DNA of 64,000 nt from VXYK01 sp965221585 (GCA_965221585.1 OZ244898.1:620001-684000), one strand, 5' to 3'. Counted from the first letter of the stretch, positions 25,614 to 34,916 are shown. A program made the numbers and translations. Notes: generated by a model from the letters alone, not told the origin.

Positions 25614-26738
25614 ATGCAGAACGACTTGACACGACGGTTCGACATTGAGTTTCCGATCTATGCCTTCACCCACTGCCGGGATGTGGTGGTGGCGGTGAGC
25701 AAGGCCGGGGGGCTGGGTGTACTGGGCGCGGTGGGCTTCAGCGTCGAACAACTGCGAATCGAGCTCGAATGGATCGATGAGCACATCGGCGACAAGCCCT
25801 ACGGCGTCGACATAGTTCTGCCCGCCAAATACGACGGTGCCGGCGAGATGGACCTCGACAAGCTGACCGGGCAGCTCCAGTCGATGATCCCCGACGAACA
25901 CCGCCAGTTCGTGAGGGAGATGCTCGACAAACACGACGTTCCCGAATTACCGCCCGACGAGGAGCTCGGCAGTGGACTGATGGGCTGGAATGCTGCGACC
26001 GCGGTTCCCCAGGTCGAGGAGATCCTGCGGCACGACAACGCGGTAATGGTTGCCAACGCACTGGGAACCCCGCCTCCGGATCTCGTTGAACAGATCCAAG
26101 CGAGTGGCCGAGCTGTAGGAGCTCTATGTGGCACACCGGCGCAGGCGAGCCGCCACGCCGCAGCCGGTCTCGACTTTGTGATTGCTCAGGGCTACGAGGG
26201 CGGCGGCCACACCGGAGACATCGGTTCGATGGTGTTGTGGCCCCAGGTCATCGATGCCATCTCGCCCGTACCAATGCTCGCCGCCGGAGGGATCGGGTCG
26301 GGTCGTCAGATGGCGGCTGCGCTGGCCATGGGCGCCGCGGGTGTATGGACCGGTTCGCTGTGGCTGGCCGTCGAGGAAGCGGCGGGATCTCCCGCCCAGA
26401 TCCAGTCGTATCTGGATGCGACGAGCAAGGACACGGTTCGCTCCCGCTCATACACGGGAAAGCCCTGTCGAATGCTCCGCAACGACTGGACCGACGCATG
26501 GGAACGGCCAGACACCCCCGACACTTTGGGCATGCCGTTGCAGATGATGGCCGTGCGTGAGGCGATGGTGAGAAGCGGCCGCTATCCCGACAAAGCCCAA
26601 CAGGTTGCCTTCAACCCGGTGGGTCAGATCGTCGGTTCCATGAACAGGGTGAAGCGCAGCGCGGATGTCGTCTTTGAGCTGGTGGAGGAGTGCGTCGAGT
26701 CCCTCGAACGCACCCAGGCCATGCTTGCAACCGACTAG
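25614..26738 (+). CDS. nitronate monooxygenase-like flavin oxidoreductase (paralogue 1)
   Basis: A 374-residue FMN-dependent TIM-barrel protein of the 2-nitropropane dioxygenase / enoyl-reductase-FMN family. The family block AQGYEGGGHTGDIGSM near residue 184 and the phosphate-binding AAGGIGSGRQMAAALAMGAAGV are clear. The N-terminus FPIYAFTHCRDVVVAVSKAGGLGVLG is typical. It is strongly similar throughout to the gene at 43661-44800. Roles in this family range from nitronate oxidation to reductase steps of lipid or steroid breakdown; the specific one is not determined. The start follows a TACGGT -10 directly. Confidence 0.83.
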   Translation: MQNDLTRRFDIEFPIYAFTHCRDVVVAVSKAGGLGVLGAVGFSVEQLRIELEWIDEHIGDKPYGVDIVLPAKYDGAGEMDLDKLTGQLQSMIPDEHRQFVREMLDKHDVPELPPDEELGSGLMGWNAATAVPQVEEILRHDNAVMVANALGTPPPDLVEQIQASGRAVGALCGTPAQASRHAAAGLDFVIAQGYEGGGHTGDIGSMVLWPQVIDAISPVPMLAAGGIGSGRQMAAALAMGAAGVWTGSLWLAVEEAAGSPAQIQSYLDATSKDTVRSRSYTGKPCRMLRNDWTDAWERPDTPDTLGMPLQMMAVREAMVRSGRYPDKAQQVAFNPVGQIVGSMNRVKRSADVVFELVEECVESLERTQAMLATD

Positions 26739-26762
26739 GTGCGTCGCACCCCAACGGCTAGC

Positions 26763-27782
26763 TCAGACGGGCTTGCGGGCAAGCGTGAAGTACATCGGAG
26801 TGAAGATCTCCAATCGACCCGCCTCAGCGAGTCCCTTCGCGCCGATGCTGAGGAGTCTTGCCACTTCAGCCGCTCCGGAGGGAACAGCCCGGACCTTCTC
26901 AAGCGCCCGCAAAGAATTGTAGGTCGCTGCTCGTCCGACGCTTGAACTGCGGAAATTTGCCAGAGACATACCGGAACCAACCAGGGGCTGATACCACGGA
27001 ATAGAGGACGCTGGTTGTTCGGCGAGGTCGCGTGTCTCCAGTGTTTCAAGGCCGGCTTCAGCGAGCGCGGTGTCCACCTGGTGTTTGTAACGCAGAGTAT
27101 GGACGCCTCCGCCGAGCTCAATGTCACGTGCGAGTTGAACGTGATTCGGGTCGTTGGCGTCGAACTTGTCGGTGAGGCACCACTCATATGTGGCGAAGCG
27201 GCCGCCGGGCTTGAGCAGACGGCGAGCCTCGCTGAACACAGCGACCAGGTCGGGTGCATGCGGCGTAGCTTCGATCGCATAGATGGCGTCGAACGAAGCA
27301 TCGGGCGCGTCGACGTTCATGAAGTCGCACTCGAGGAACTCCGCTTTGTCACCGAGCCCGGCTTCGTCGGTGTATTTCCGGGCAAGTTCGAGTTGATAGG
27401 CGCTGATGTTCACGCCGACCACGTTGGCACCGGAGAAGTTGATGATCTCCCGTAGCGGACCGCCGACACCACAACCCAGATCCGCGACCCGCATGCCGGG
27501 CTGAAGGCCCAGTTTGTGCGCAGTGAAATGTTCGTGGCGGGCGACCGAGGCTTCAAAGCTCTCGTCGGCGTGGCGCGGAGCGAAGTGAAAGGATCTGCCC
27601 CAGCCGTATTCGTAGAAGTCCGTGGCCAGCTTGTAGTAGCCGGTTGCGAAATCGTGGTAGTCGCTCTCCCTCGGGTCAGTGCCCCCGTCGGCTTTGAACC
27701 GACCCTCGTGCTCCTTGGCTGTTCGTGCCACAGCGTCGCGAGAGACTGAGTCCTTGAGAAGGGTGAACAATGTGGACGGCAT
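26763..27782 (-). CDS. sterol C-24 methyltransferase homologue (ERG6/SMT family)
   Basis: A 339-residue SAM-dependent methyltransferase matching eukaryotic sterol 24-C-methyltransferases along its length. The SMT region I YEYGWGRSFHF is at 57-67, and the SAM motif DLGCGVGGP at 101-109. The SMT-specific IEATPHAP is at 170-177, with proline where ERG6 has cysteine. The YEW motif is near 199, followed by TDKFDANDPNH and DIELGGG. The C-terminal sterol-MT domain ends with IFTPM near residue 330 and RKPV. SMTs transfer a methyl group to the C-24 double bond of a sterol side chain. No sterol synthesis gene is in the window. A leaderless-type TAACAT lies 6 bases before the ATG. Confidence 0.88.
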   Translation of the reverse strand: MPSTLFTLLKDSVSRDAVARTAKEHEGRFKADGGTDPRESDYHDFATGYYKLATDFYEYGWGRSFHFAPRHADESFEASVARHEHFTAHKLGLQPGMRVADLGCGVGGPLREIINFSGANVVGVNISAYQLELARKYTDEAGLGDKAEFLECDFMNVDAPDASFDAIYAIEATPHAPDLVAVFSEARRLLKPGGRFATYEWCLTDKFDANDPNHVQLARDIELGGGVHTLRYKHQVDTALAEAGLETLETRDLAEQPASSIPWYQPLVGSGMSLANFRSSSVGRAATYNSLRALEKVRAVPSGAAEVARLLSIGAKGLAEAGRLEIFTPMYFTLARKPV

Positions 27783-27788
27783 CGGAGG

Positions 27789-27794
27789 ATGTTA
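27789..27794 (-). promoter_or_regulatory. -10 element TAACAT of the sterol methyltransferase gene
   Basis: On the minus strand TAACAT is followed by CCTCCG and the ATG at 27782, with no Shine-Dalgarno. Leaderless type. Confidence 0.45.
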
Positions 27795-27845
27795 CCGTTC
27801 GCCACAGAGTCTGAACGATGTGGCCATCAATGACGTATAGACGCA

Positions 27846-29003
27846 ATGCAAGAGACTGCCGCTTCGGGGCTGATGTCTGAGCGACGTGGACTCGCTGCTC
27901 TGGCGCTCGTTGCCTTGTTGTTTGCCGGTGCGTGCGGGAACGGTGATGACGAGAGCGCGGAGCCGCCTCCCCCAACAGCCTCCTCCACAACGGCGCCCGC
28001 ACCCGCGAGCAGCACAACAACGACGGTAGCCACAACAGAGGCTCCGGCGACGACAACCACCACGCAAGCCGTGGCGACGACGACGACCAGCGAAGCACCG
28101 AGACCGGTTGCTTCCACGCTCGACCAACTGCTGCAACTCGACCGCCCGCTGGTAATAGCCCACGCGGGCGGCGATCAGGACTACCCGCATTCAACGATCT
28201 ACGCCTACTCACAGTCGGCAGCGGCCGGCGCTGACATCCTCGAACTTGATGTCCAGCTCACTGCCGACGGCGTTCTCATCGTGCAGCATGACGACACCGT
28301 CGACCGCACCACGGAAACAACTGGCCGCGTGGCCGAACTGACCCTCGCGGAGATCAAAGCACTCGACAACGCCTACTGGTTCCTGCCGGGGAAATGGGGA
28401 GACCAGACCCAGCCCGACGACCAGTACGTTTTCCGCGGGGTTCGCACCGGGGCGGTGCAGCCGCCACCGGGATTCGGGCCCGACGATTTCGCGGTGGCGA
28501 CCTTCCGAGAGGTGGCGCAACGATTCCCCGAACATGTGCTTGACATCGAGATCAAGATCCAGAACGGCGCTGACGGTGAAAGCGATCCGAGCACCGGGAT
28601 TGCCGCCGCTGAGGTGCTAGCTGCGGAGATCGCCGAGCTGGGACGTGAGCGGTCCGTGATCGTGAGCTCCTTCAATGATGCGACGCTGGCCGCGATGAAC
28701 GAACTGGCTCCGTCCGTCGCAACCAGCCCTGGACTTGAAGCCATGCTCGCATGGTTCCTGTCGGGGGCACCCCTCGATTCCCGCTATCAGGTCCTACAGG
28801 TGCCTTTGACATTCGAGGGAGTGGAAGTCGTCACGCCGGAATTGACCGAGAGGATCCACAACGAGGGTCGACACGTATGGGTGTGGCTCAGCGGAACCGA
28901 CGTGGTCGAGACCCGAGAGTTCTACGCCGATCTTCTCACCAGGGGGGTCGACGGCCTGATCGCGGGCCGCCCCGCCGAAGCGGTAGCCGCAATCTCCCGA
29001 TAG
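27846..29003 (+). CDS. glycerophosphodiester phosphodiesterase-family lipoprotein
   Basis: 385 residues from the ATG at 27846, or 376 from 27873, which would give a more usual signal length. Signal peptide with lipobox FAGAC, then a Thr/Ala/Pro-rich linker of about 55 residues. The GDPD domain starts near residue 100: HAGG with the first catalytic histidine, ELDVQLTADGV with the metal-binding Glu and Asp, HDDTVDRTT with the second histidine, and late WVWLSGT. A 60-residue insert follows the first catalytic block. It would be anchored outside the membrane and hydrolyse glycerophosphodiesters. Divergent from the sterol methyltransferase gene. Confidence 0.85.
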   Translation: MQETAASGLMSERRGLAALALVALLFAGACGNGDDESAEPPPPTASSTTAPAPASSTTTTVATTEAPATTTTTQAVATTTTSEAPRPVASTLDQLLQLDRPLVIAHAGGDQDYPHSTIYAYSQSAAAGADILELDVQLTADGVLIVQHDDTVDRTTETTGRVAELTLAEIKALDNAYWFLPGKWGDQTQPDDQYVFRGVRTGAVQPPPGFGPDDFAVATFREVAQRFPEHVLDIEIKIQNGADGESDPSTGIAAAEVLAAEIAELGRERSVIVSSFNDATLAAMNELAPSVATSPGLEAMLAWFLSGAPLDSRYQVLQVPLTFEGVEVVTPELTERIHNEGRHVWVWLSGTDVVETREFYADLLTRGVDGLIAGRPAEAVAAISR

Positions 29004-29023
29004 CGCCCCATTCGAAGGACTGC

Positions 29024-30274
29024 CTACTGGCCGGTGGTCGACCAGTGCCAGGGTTCGCTGGGCAGATTGAAGAGCCCGTAGTCGGGCGCGATTCGAGCCA
29101 GTGCTTGGAACACGGCCGTGTCGCGGCTCCGGATGAGCCTGCCGTTGTAAATGAAGTCGACGGCCAGACCCACTTCGTGCATCGAGTACCCGGGCCGGGC
29201 AGTGGGAGGGCTGCACTGTGACGACGGCATCTGGTAGACCGCGTAATCGGAAGTTCCGCAGTGCTGCCGACGAAGTTCGATCTGTCTGGCGTTGTTGCGG
29301 TACCCGCTGCCACTGACGCTGAACCCCTCCGCCTCCATCGCCACCAACAGGCCCTCGAGCTGATCGGCAATCTGCGTATTCACCACAATCCCCCAGACCT
29401 CCGTCAACTCGAAGTCCGCGTTCGGCGGGGGTCGTACGCTCGCTGCCCGCCTGCGTGCCTCAGCACGGGCGATCGCTGCGACGAGCTGCTGTTCACCCGA
29501 CCGGATCTCTGCGGCGAGCTGTGCATCCAACGCTTCGATGGCGGCCGCCTCAGAGAGACGACGGTCCAGCCGCTGGTTGATCTCCTCGAGGGCGGCGTCC
29601 TCACGGGCGACGGCCCTGTTGAAATTGTCCTCTCGCTCGAGTGCGTCGTTGCGCAGTTCCTCCAGTTCGTCGACGCGACGGTCCGAGTCTTCACGCAACG
29701 CTTCGAGTTCGGCTGCCAGACCTCGAAACTCGTCGAGGACGTCCTCGGTGCTGCGATTGGCGAAGGTGCGCAAGGCCTGGCTGCGCGCGTGCTGCCAAGG
29801 ATCCGAACTCAGGGCGGTCTGCTCGCTGTTGGGCCCTTGAAACGACCTGAAGGAACTGATCGCGGATTCCTGCAGCAACTGGCGGGTCTGCGCGATCTGG
29901 GCTTCCAGTTGGGCGATCCTTGCCTCCGTCACGGCCTGTTCCGCAAGTGCTTCCTCCAGTTGTCTGATGGTCGCATCCACCGCTTCCTGGGCGCTGTCGC
30001 GGGCGGCTTCGAGGGTCTGGAAAGCGCTCACCAACTCGTCGATGTCCTGGGTCAACACATCGATCTCGCCCAGGTTCTCTGCCGCGTCCTCTTTCGCTTG
30101 CCTCTGGCGCTCCTTGTCCGCTTCGATCTGTTCGCGAATCTCGTCCGGTGTCTGCTGAGCGACCGCTACGGGAGCCGACACCGCGAACGCGCAGAAAACC
30201 AGGAACGCGGCCGCTCTCCGACTCCGGCGGCGGCGATTTGGGGGGAGAACTGGTGATCGCGACGTGCCTGGCAT
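29024..30274 (-). CDS. secreted M15-family (VanY-like) peptidase with coiled-coil N-terminus
   Basis: 416 residues from the ATG at 30274. Arg-rich n-region and hydrophobic core, with likely cleavage after AVA near residue 40. Residues about 45-285 are Glu/Gln/Arg/Ala-rich coiled coil, as in cell-wall peptidase regulators. The C-terminal D-alanyl-D-alanine carboxypeptidase-like domain has GYRNNARQIELR, the zinc motif HEVGLAVDF and final WHWSTTG. It probably cleaves or binds peptidoglycan peptides. An in-frame TTG at 30310 exists, but it would translate the upstream 14-bp direct repeats. Convergent with the GDPD gene, 20 bases apart. Confidence 0.82.
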   Translation of the reverse strand: MPGTSRSPVLPPNRRRRSRRAAAFLVFCAFAVSAPVAVAQQTPDEIREQIEADKERQRQAKEDAAENLGEIDVLTQDIDELVSAFQTLEAARDSAQEAVDATIRQLEEALAEQAVTEARIAQLEAQIAQTRQLLQESAISSFRSFQGPNSEQTALSSDPWQHARSQALRTFANRSTEDVLDEFRGLAAELEALREDSDRRVDELEELRNDALEREDNFNRAVAREDAALEEINQRLDRRLSEAAAIEALDAQLAAEIRSGEQQLVAAIARAEARRRAASVRPPPNADFELTEVWGIVVNTQIADQLEGLLVAMEAEGFSVSGSGYRNNARQIELRRQHCGTSDYAVYQMPSSQCSPPTARPGYSMHEVGLAVDFIYNGRLIRSRDTAVFQALARIAPDYGLFNLPSEPWHWSTTGQ

Positions 30275-30278
30275 TTTT

Positions 30279-30310
30279 TCACACAACTGCAAAGTGTCAC
30301 ACAACTGCAA
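30279..30310. repeat. 14-bp direct repeat upstream of M15 peptidase gene
   Basis: TCACACAACTGCAA occurs at 30279-30292 and 30297-30310, an 18-base period. It ends 4 bases before the M15 start codon at 30274. It may be a binding site for a regulator or part of a promoter. Confidence 0.6.
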
Positions 30311-30357
30311 TGAACAGTGTTGACGGTATCAGAGCACTGACCACGAACGCGCCCGCT

Positions 30358-31140
30358 TCAGTCGTTCTTCATGGTTTGTCCGCCGTCGACCGCGATCACC
30401 GCACCGGTCACGTACGACGACGACGGCAGAGCAAGATTCAACACCATGTGGGCCACTTCCTCAGGGTCGCCGTAGCGACGAAGCGCGGTGCGCCGTCGCG
30501 CGAACCTGTCCCGGTGCTCGGCCGGAATGGCTTCCGTCATCGAGGTGAGAATCGGGCCTGGGCACACGGCGTTGACGGTGATCGAGTGTTTCGCCAGCGC
30601 GATCGCCAATGCCCGGGTGAGGCCGATGACGCCGTGTTTGGCAACCGTGTACGGGGTGGTCGATCTGGAAGCACCGAGCCCCTCGGTCGAGGAAATGTTG
30701 ATGACCCGACCCTCTCCGCAGGCCCGGAGATCGTCGAGGCACGCCCGGATCAGCCGCTGATGAGGCGTGAGCAGCACGTCGAGCGCGAGTTGCCAGCGAT
30801 CGTCGAAGGAATCATCGTCGATCTCTGCGCCGACGCTGATTCCAGCGTTGTTGATCAGAACGTCGACAGGGCCCAGACCTTCCCGGATCGTCTTGAGAGC
30901 CGCGTCGATAGAGGCTGGAACCGCAACGTCGAGTGTCACCGCGAGTGCCGTGCCGCCGGCGGCGAGGATCTCAGTGGCGACAGACTCGGCCCCGTCGTGG
31001 TCCACATCGGTGACTGCGACCTTGGCGCCCTCATCGGCGAACAGCAGAGCAGTGGCGCGGCCCATTCCCGAGGCCGCGCCGGTAATCAGCACGACTCTGC
31101 CCGCCACGGATCGGCTGAGTCTGCTGAGCCGTCGGGCCAT
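30358..31140 (-). CDS. short-chain dehydrogenase/reductase (SDR)
   Basis: A 260-residue classical SDR. TGAASGMG binds the cofactor, and VTDVD at the end of beta-2 suggests NAD. NNAGIS, ISSTEGLG and the active site YTVAK follow, and the C-terminus has TGAVIAVDGGQ. The start at 31140 is preceded by AGGAG at 8 bases; an upstream in-frame start has no such site. It is divergent from the large glycosyltransferase fusion gene. Substrate unknown. Confidence 0.86.
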   Translation of the reverse strand: MARRLSRLSRSVAGRVVLITGAASGMGRATALLFADEGAKVAVTDVDHDGAESVATEILAAGGTALAVTLDVAVPASIDAALKTIREGLGPVDVLINNAGISVGAEIDDDSFDDRWQLALDVLLTPHQRLIRACLDDLRACGEGRVINISSTEGLGASRSTTPYTVAKHGVIGLTRALAIALAKHSITVNAVCPGPILTSMTEAIPAEHRDRFARRRTALRRYGDPEEVAHMVLNLALPSSSYVTGAVIAVDGGQTMKND

Positions 31141-31228
31141 GTCTGCTCCTGGTATGCCTGCTCGGTCGGGTTGAGGGCGAGCCACTCCTGGGCATTAGCG
31201 TACGGCCTACCCGATCTCATTGACTGTT

Positions 31229-33865
31229 ATGACAACCCCGGCCGACCTCGCAGAACAACTGCTGGACCTCGTCGAAGCAGTCCTTCGCGACCTTGAGTCC
31301 GCACATGCTCCCGGTCTGGACCTTCCACGAGTGCACGGCGGTTACCTCGTCGGCCCGGATGCTCGAGCCGATCTGGCATTCACACTCGCGCTGTTGCACG
31401 AAGCTGGTGTGGAACAGGTTGCGGGACTGTCGTGCGCCGATGTCGCGCTCGAAATAGTGAGACGTCTCGACGGTGCCGCGACGCACAGCTTCTACAGTTA
31501 TCGCGCGGCTGAGACCCTGTTGTGCCTGGGTGGGCTCGACGACAACCCTGCGCTCCGAGACTGGAGCGAGACCGACATAGCCAACGTTACGGAAGCCATC
31601 GACTCCTCCTCGATGCTTCCAGCACTGACCGCCGGAGAGCTTCCCAAGAACTATGAGGTGGTCCTCACCCGCTGTGAATTCGATCGATTCCGCCTCGGCC
31701 GTCTAGGTGACGAGGGTGTACTCGACGATCTGATCAACAGGGTCTCGGGTCTGTTCACCCAGCTCCAGACCGGTTGGATGGATGATTTCGGTGGTGCCAT
31801 CTTCGACATCTACACGCCAGACGTGTACCTGTTCGCAGAACCGTTCGCAGACCGTCTGGGAAGCTCCTGGTCGGCAGGATTCCGCAAGGTTCTAAGCGAT
31901 GTCGCCGACTTGGCCACACCCGAGGGAGCGATCGTCTGGGGACGCTCGACGGGAGCGCTCGGGATCGTGATGAACATCGAACTCGGCGCAATCGCGCTGT
32001 CACGGGGACTGACCGACGACCGCAGCGGCTGGCTCGGTAGAGCCGAACTCGCCGCCCTGCGCATCCGCGACTGGTTCGAGGACGGTCTCGTCAACGCTCA
32101 CCAACACCGTTCAACGATGTTCTACCGCGGCCCTGAGCGGCGCCTGCAGATGACGCTGGACCTGCTCGGGAAACTCGTGCAGGCATCGCTCGAGCTGCAG
32201 AGGTCGGAATCGGTTGATGCCGCTACCCCAACGGCGAGTTTCTCCGCGGTGGACCGCTTGGTCGTCCTGGATCCGAAGAGCAATGCCTCGGTCTGGGCCC
32301 ACCGCGGTGGAGGCGTTGAGTTCGTGCTGCCATTCGTCGGAGGGTTCTGGGTCGACTACACGCCTGGGTTGCGCTGGCCCGGCACCTTCGAAGTGCCCGT
32401 CAACAACAACCAGCTGGCAGCGATGCTCCCAGCGGTCCACGCCGACGGCACAGTGTGGACCACCTTCGGAACACCGGAGACGATCCATCACGGTGACGGC
32501 CGACTCGACGTCAGTTTCGACCGGTTCACTGCGTTGGGAACCCCCTCGTCCGAAACGGCGGGATCGGATCAGCCGGCAGCTTCGGTAGCGGGATCTCGCC
32601 GCGCCAGCTACCGAGTGGAAAAGCGCAGCGTGGTCGTGTCCGAAACGCTGAGATTTGATCGCGCCCCCGAAACCATCGACGCGATCTCCCTGCAGATCCC
32701 AGAGACTTCCCAGCGGCGGCTCCTAGTCGAATTCGAGACGGATCACCCGTCCACGACCAGAGTGATCGACACCTCTGGAATGTTGGCACACCGATCGTTC
32801 TGGAACGAGCACGTGCGCGTGCATGAGATAGACCTCGAACCGGCCGAGGAGATCAACTTCACTTGGAAGGTCACGCCCCAGTTGCGGGTTGTCAGCACCG
32901 TGGCAGGACACTGGTATCACCGCAGCCTCTATGACCCGCTCGGTGATCGGGTAGCCGACCAGGAGGCGACACCGCTGTTGGACGATCCCGCAGCGCTGTT
33001 TGAATTCGACCTGTTCCATCTGCACTGGCCGGAATGGTCCGTGGGAACCGACCCGGCTCGAACCCGTGAGGTGATCGCCAATTTACGCGCCGCGGGCCTG
33101 CCGATCCTCTGGACTCAGCACAACCGCCAACCGCACTACGTCCCCGAAGCGCGCGAAATCTACGAGATCTGGTGCGCGGAGGCCGACGGCGTGATCCATC
33201 ACAGCGACTACGGCCGAGCGGTGATGGAATCCGACTACGGCTACGGTGCCCACACCCGCCACCTGGTCGCTCCCCACGGTCACTGGGGGCAACGCTTGGA
33301 GCCACTGCGGCCCGCCGGGGGCAGGGCCGAGGCTGAGGAGAGCCTCGGTCTGTCGCCCGCCGGCCTGCGTCTGGGTGTCGTCGGGGCTCCCCGGCGCGAA
33401 AAGGATGTGCAGCTGGTGATCGATGCGGTCCATGGGTGCAGTCGCGACGATGTGCAACTCTGTGTCTGGTCCCTCGGAGATGAATCGGTTCCCGACGACG
33501 ACCGGATCGTTGTGGCCGAACGGTACGAAATGGTCGACGAGGCCCTATACGCGCGCCGGCTCTTCTCGCTGGACGCCCTGGTCCTGCCCTTCAGCGAAGG
33601 GATGTTGACCACCGGCGTCGTAGCCGACGCCATCGGAGTTGGGCTGCCGAGCCTGGCCTCCGATTGGGGATACCTCCGCGAGGCTCTCGGGCCGGCCGGG
33701 ATCTACTACGGATCGACGGTCAGCGACCTTGCCGCTTGTATCGACGCGCTTAGTGATGAGGATCTGGCCACCGCGGGCGCCGCGGCAAGCGCGAGGCAAG
33801 CCGATACCGATTGGTCAGCGATCGCCGAAACGACCTACAACTTCATCGAGACTTTGGTGGCTTGA
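31229..33865 (+). CDS. two-part protein: lyase-like N-terminal region fused to GT4-like glycosyltransferase
   Basis: 878 residues, no signal peptide. Residues 1-about 340 look helical and repetitive, with segments such as FYSYRAAETLLCL, FDIYTPDVYLFAEPFADRLG and EGAIVWGRSTGALGI that recall the alpha/alpha-toroid of heparinase- or DUF2264-like proteins. Residues about 345-590 look beta-rich. Residues about 595-878 are a GT-B glycosyltransferase: FHLHWPE, ILWTQHNRQPH, LGVVGAPRREKD, and the donor-site FSEGMLTTGVVADAIG with GLPSLASDWG. This suggests a cytoplasmic enzyme that builds or remodels a glycan. The lyase-like assignment is tentative; the GT4-like end is more secure. Confidence 0.65.
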   Translation: MTTPADLAEQLLDLVEAVLRDLESAHAPGLDLPRVHGGYLVGPDARADLAFTLALLHEAGVEQVAGLSCADVALEIVRRLDGAATHSFYSYRAAETLLCLGGLDDNPALRDWSETDIANVTEAIDSSSMLPALTAGELPKNYEVVLTRCEFDRFRLGRLGDEGVLDDLINRVSGLFTQLQTGWMDDFGGAIFDIYTPDVYLFAEPFADRLGSSWSAGFRKVLSDVADLATPEGAIVWGRSTGALGIVMNIELGAIALSRGLTDDRSGWLGRAELAALRIRDWFEDGLVNAHQHRSTMFYRGPERRLQMTLDLLGKLVQASLELQRSESVDAATPTASFSAVDRLVVLDPKSNASVWAHRGGGVEFVLPFVGGFWVDYTPGLRWPGTFEVPVNNNQLAAMLPAVHADGTVWTTFGTPETIHHGDGRLDVSFDRFTALGTPSSETAGSDQPAASVAGSRRASYRVEKRSVVVSETLRFDRAPETIDAISLQIPETSQRRLLVEFETDHPSTTRVIDTSGMLAHRSFWNEHVRVHEIDLEPAEEINFTWKVTPQLRVVSTVAGHWYHRSLYDPLGDRVADQEATPLLDDPAALFEFDLFHLHWPEWSVGTDPARTREVIANLRAAGLPILWTQHNRQPHYVPEAREIYEIWCAEADGVIHHSDYGRAVMESDYGYGAHTRHLVAPHGHWGQRLEPLRPAGGRAEAEESLGLSPAGLRLGVVGAPRREKDVQLVIDAVHGCSRDDVQLCVWSLGDESVPDDDRIVVAERYEMVDEALYARRLFSLDALVLPFSEGMLTTGVVADAIGVGLPSLASDWGYLREALGPAGIYYGSTVSDLAACIDALSDEDLATAGAAASARQADTDWSAIAETTYNFIETLVA

Positions 33866-33908
33866 TTGACCAAGATCAAGCGTCCACCCAAACGCCGAGG
33901 AGACTGTG

Positions 33909-34916
33909 ATGGAACTGGGACTCATATGGGGCTACTGGGGTCGTCAGATGCCCGAAGACTTCGTGGAACTGAGCGTCGAAGCGGAGCGGGCCGGTTTCGA
34001 CGCGGTCTGGTCCGCTGAGTCGTGGGGTTCTGATGCTTTCAGCCCGCTCGTGCTTGTCGCGGCCCACACGGAACGAGTCAAACTCGGAACCGGGGTTGTG
34101 CAGATCTCGGCCCGCACCCCGACCGCTACCGCCATGCATGCAATCACCCTTGATCATATTTCCAACGGACGGACGATTCTGGGGCTCGGAGTGTCCGGGC
34201 CTCAGGTCGTTGAAGGCTGGTATGGAATGCCGTCGCGCAAGCCTCTGGCCCGCACCCGTGAATATGTCGAGATTCTGCGCAGGGTCTTCCGCCGCGAGGG
34301 CCCGGTGGAGTTCCAGGGCGATCACTTTCAGATGCCGTACCATGGTGCGGGTTCGGAGGGTTTGGGAAAGCCGTTGAAGGTGATGACCCATCCGTTGCGC
34401 GAGATTCCCATATGGATCGGCGCTGAAGGTCCGAAGAACATCGCTCAGACCACCGAGATCGCCGACGGCTGGATTCCGTTGTACTACTCGCCGTTTCGGC
34501 CTGAGGTCTACGCCGACGAGTTGGCTATGGCGAAACCTGACTTCCAGATCGCGGTGAACGTCTCGGTGCGTGTCGACGACGATGTGGAACAGGCGCTGTA
34601 TCCCACCAAGGCCTCGCTCGGATTCTACATCGGCGGCATGGGGGCCAAGGGCCAGAACTACCACACGAAACTGATGGCGCGAATGGGATATGAACAGGAG
34701 GCATACAAGATCCAGGACCTGTTCTTCGAGGGAAGGCGCGATGAGGCGATCGCCATGGTCCCCACCGAGTTCGCGGATGAGATCTCGCTGGTCGGGTCCG
34801 TCGATCGGATTCGTGATCGGCTTCAGGCTTGGCAGGAGAGTCCGGTCACGATGCTCAACGTAGCCGCCAGAACTCCAGAGGAACTGCGCCTCATCGCGGA
34901 GTTGGTTAAGGGCTGA
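33909..34916 (+). CDS. LLM class F420-dependent oxidoreductase
   Basis: A 335-residue luciferase-like protein. Segments FDAVWSAESWGSDAF, VKLGTGVVQISARTPTATAM, SNGRTILGLGVSGPQV and IPIWIGAEGPKN match the F420-dependent group that includes methylene-H4MPT reductase-like actinobacterial proteins. The ATG at 33909 (GTG three bases before) follows GAGGAG. It is the third type of luciferase-like enzyme in the window, transcribed after the glycosyltransferase fusion with a 43-base gap. Substrate unknown. Confidence 0.86.
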   Translation: MELGLIWGYWGRQMPEDFVELSVEAERAGFDAVWSAESWGSDAFSPLVLVAAHTERVKLGTGVVQISARTPTATAMHAITLDHISNGRTILGLGVSGPQVVEGWYGMPSRKPLARTREYVEILRRVFRREGPVEFQGDHFQMPYHGAGSEGLGKPLKVMTHPLREIPIWIGAEGPKNIAQTTEIADGWIPLYYSPFRPEVYADELAMAKPDFQIAVNVSVRVDDDVEQALYPTKASLGFYIGGMGAKGQNYHTKLMARMGYEQEAYKIQDLFFEGRRDEAIAMVPTEFADEISLVGSVDRIRDRLQAWQESPVTMLNVAARTPEELRLIAELVKG

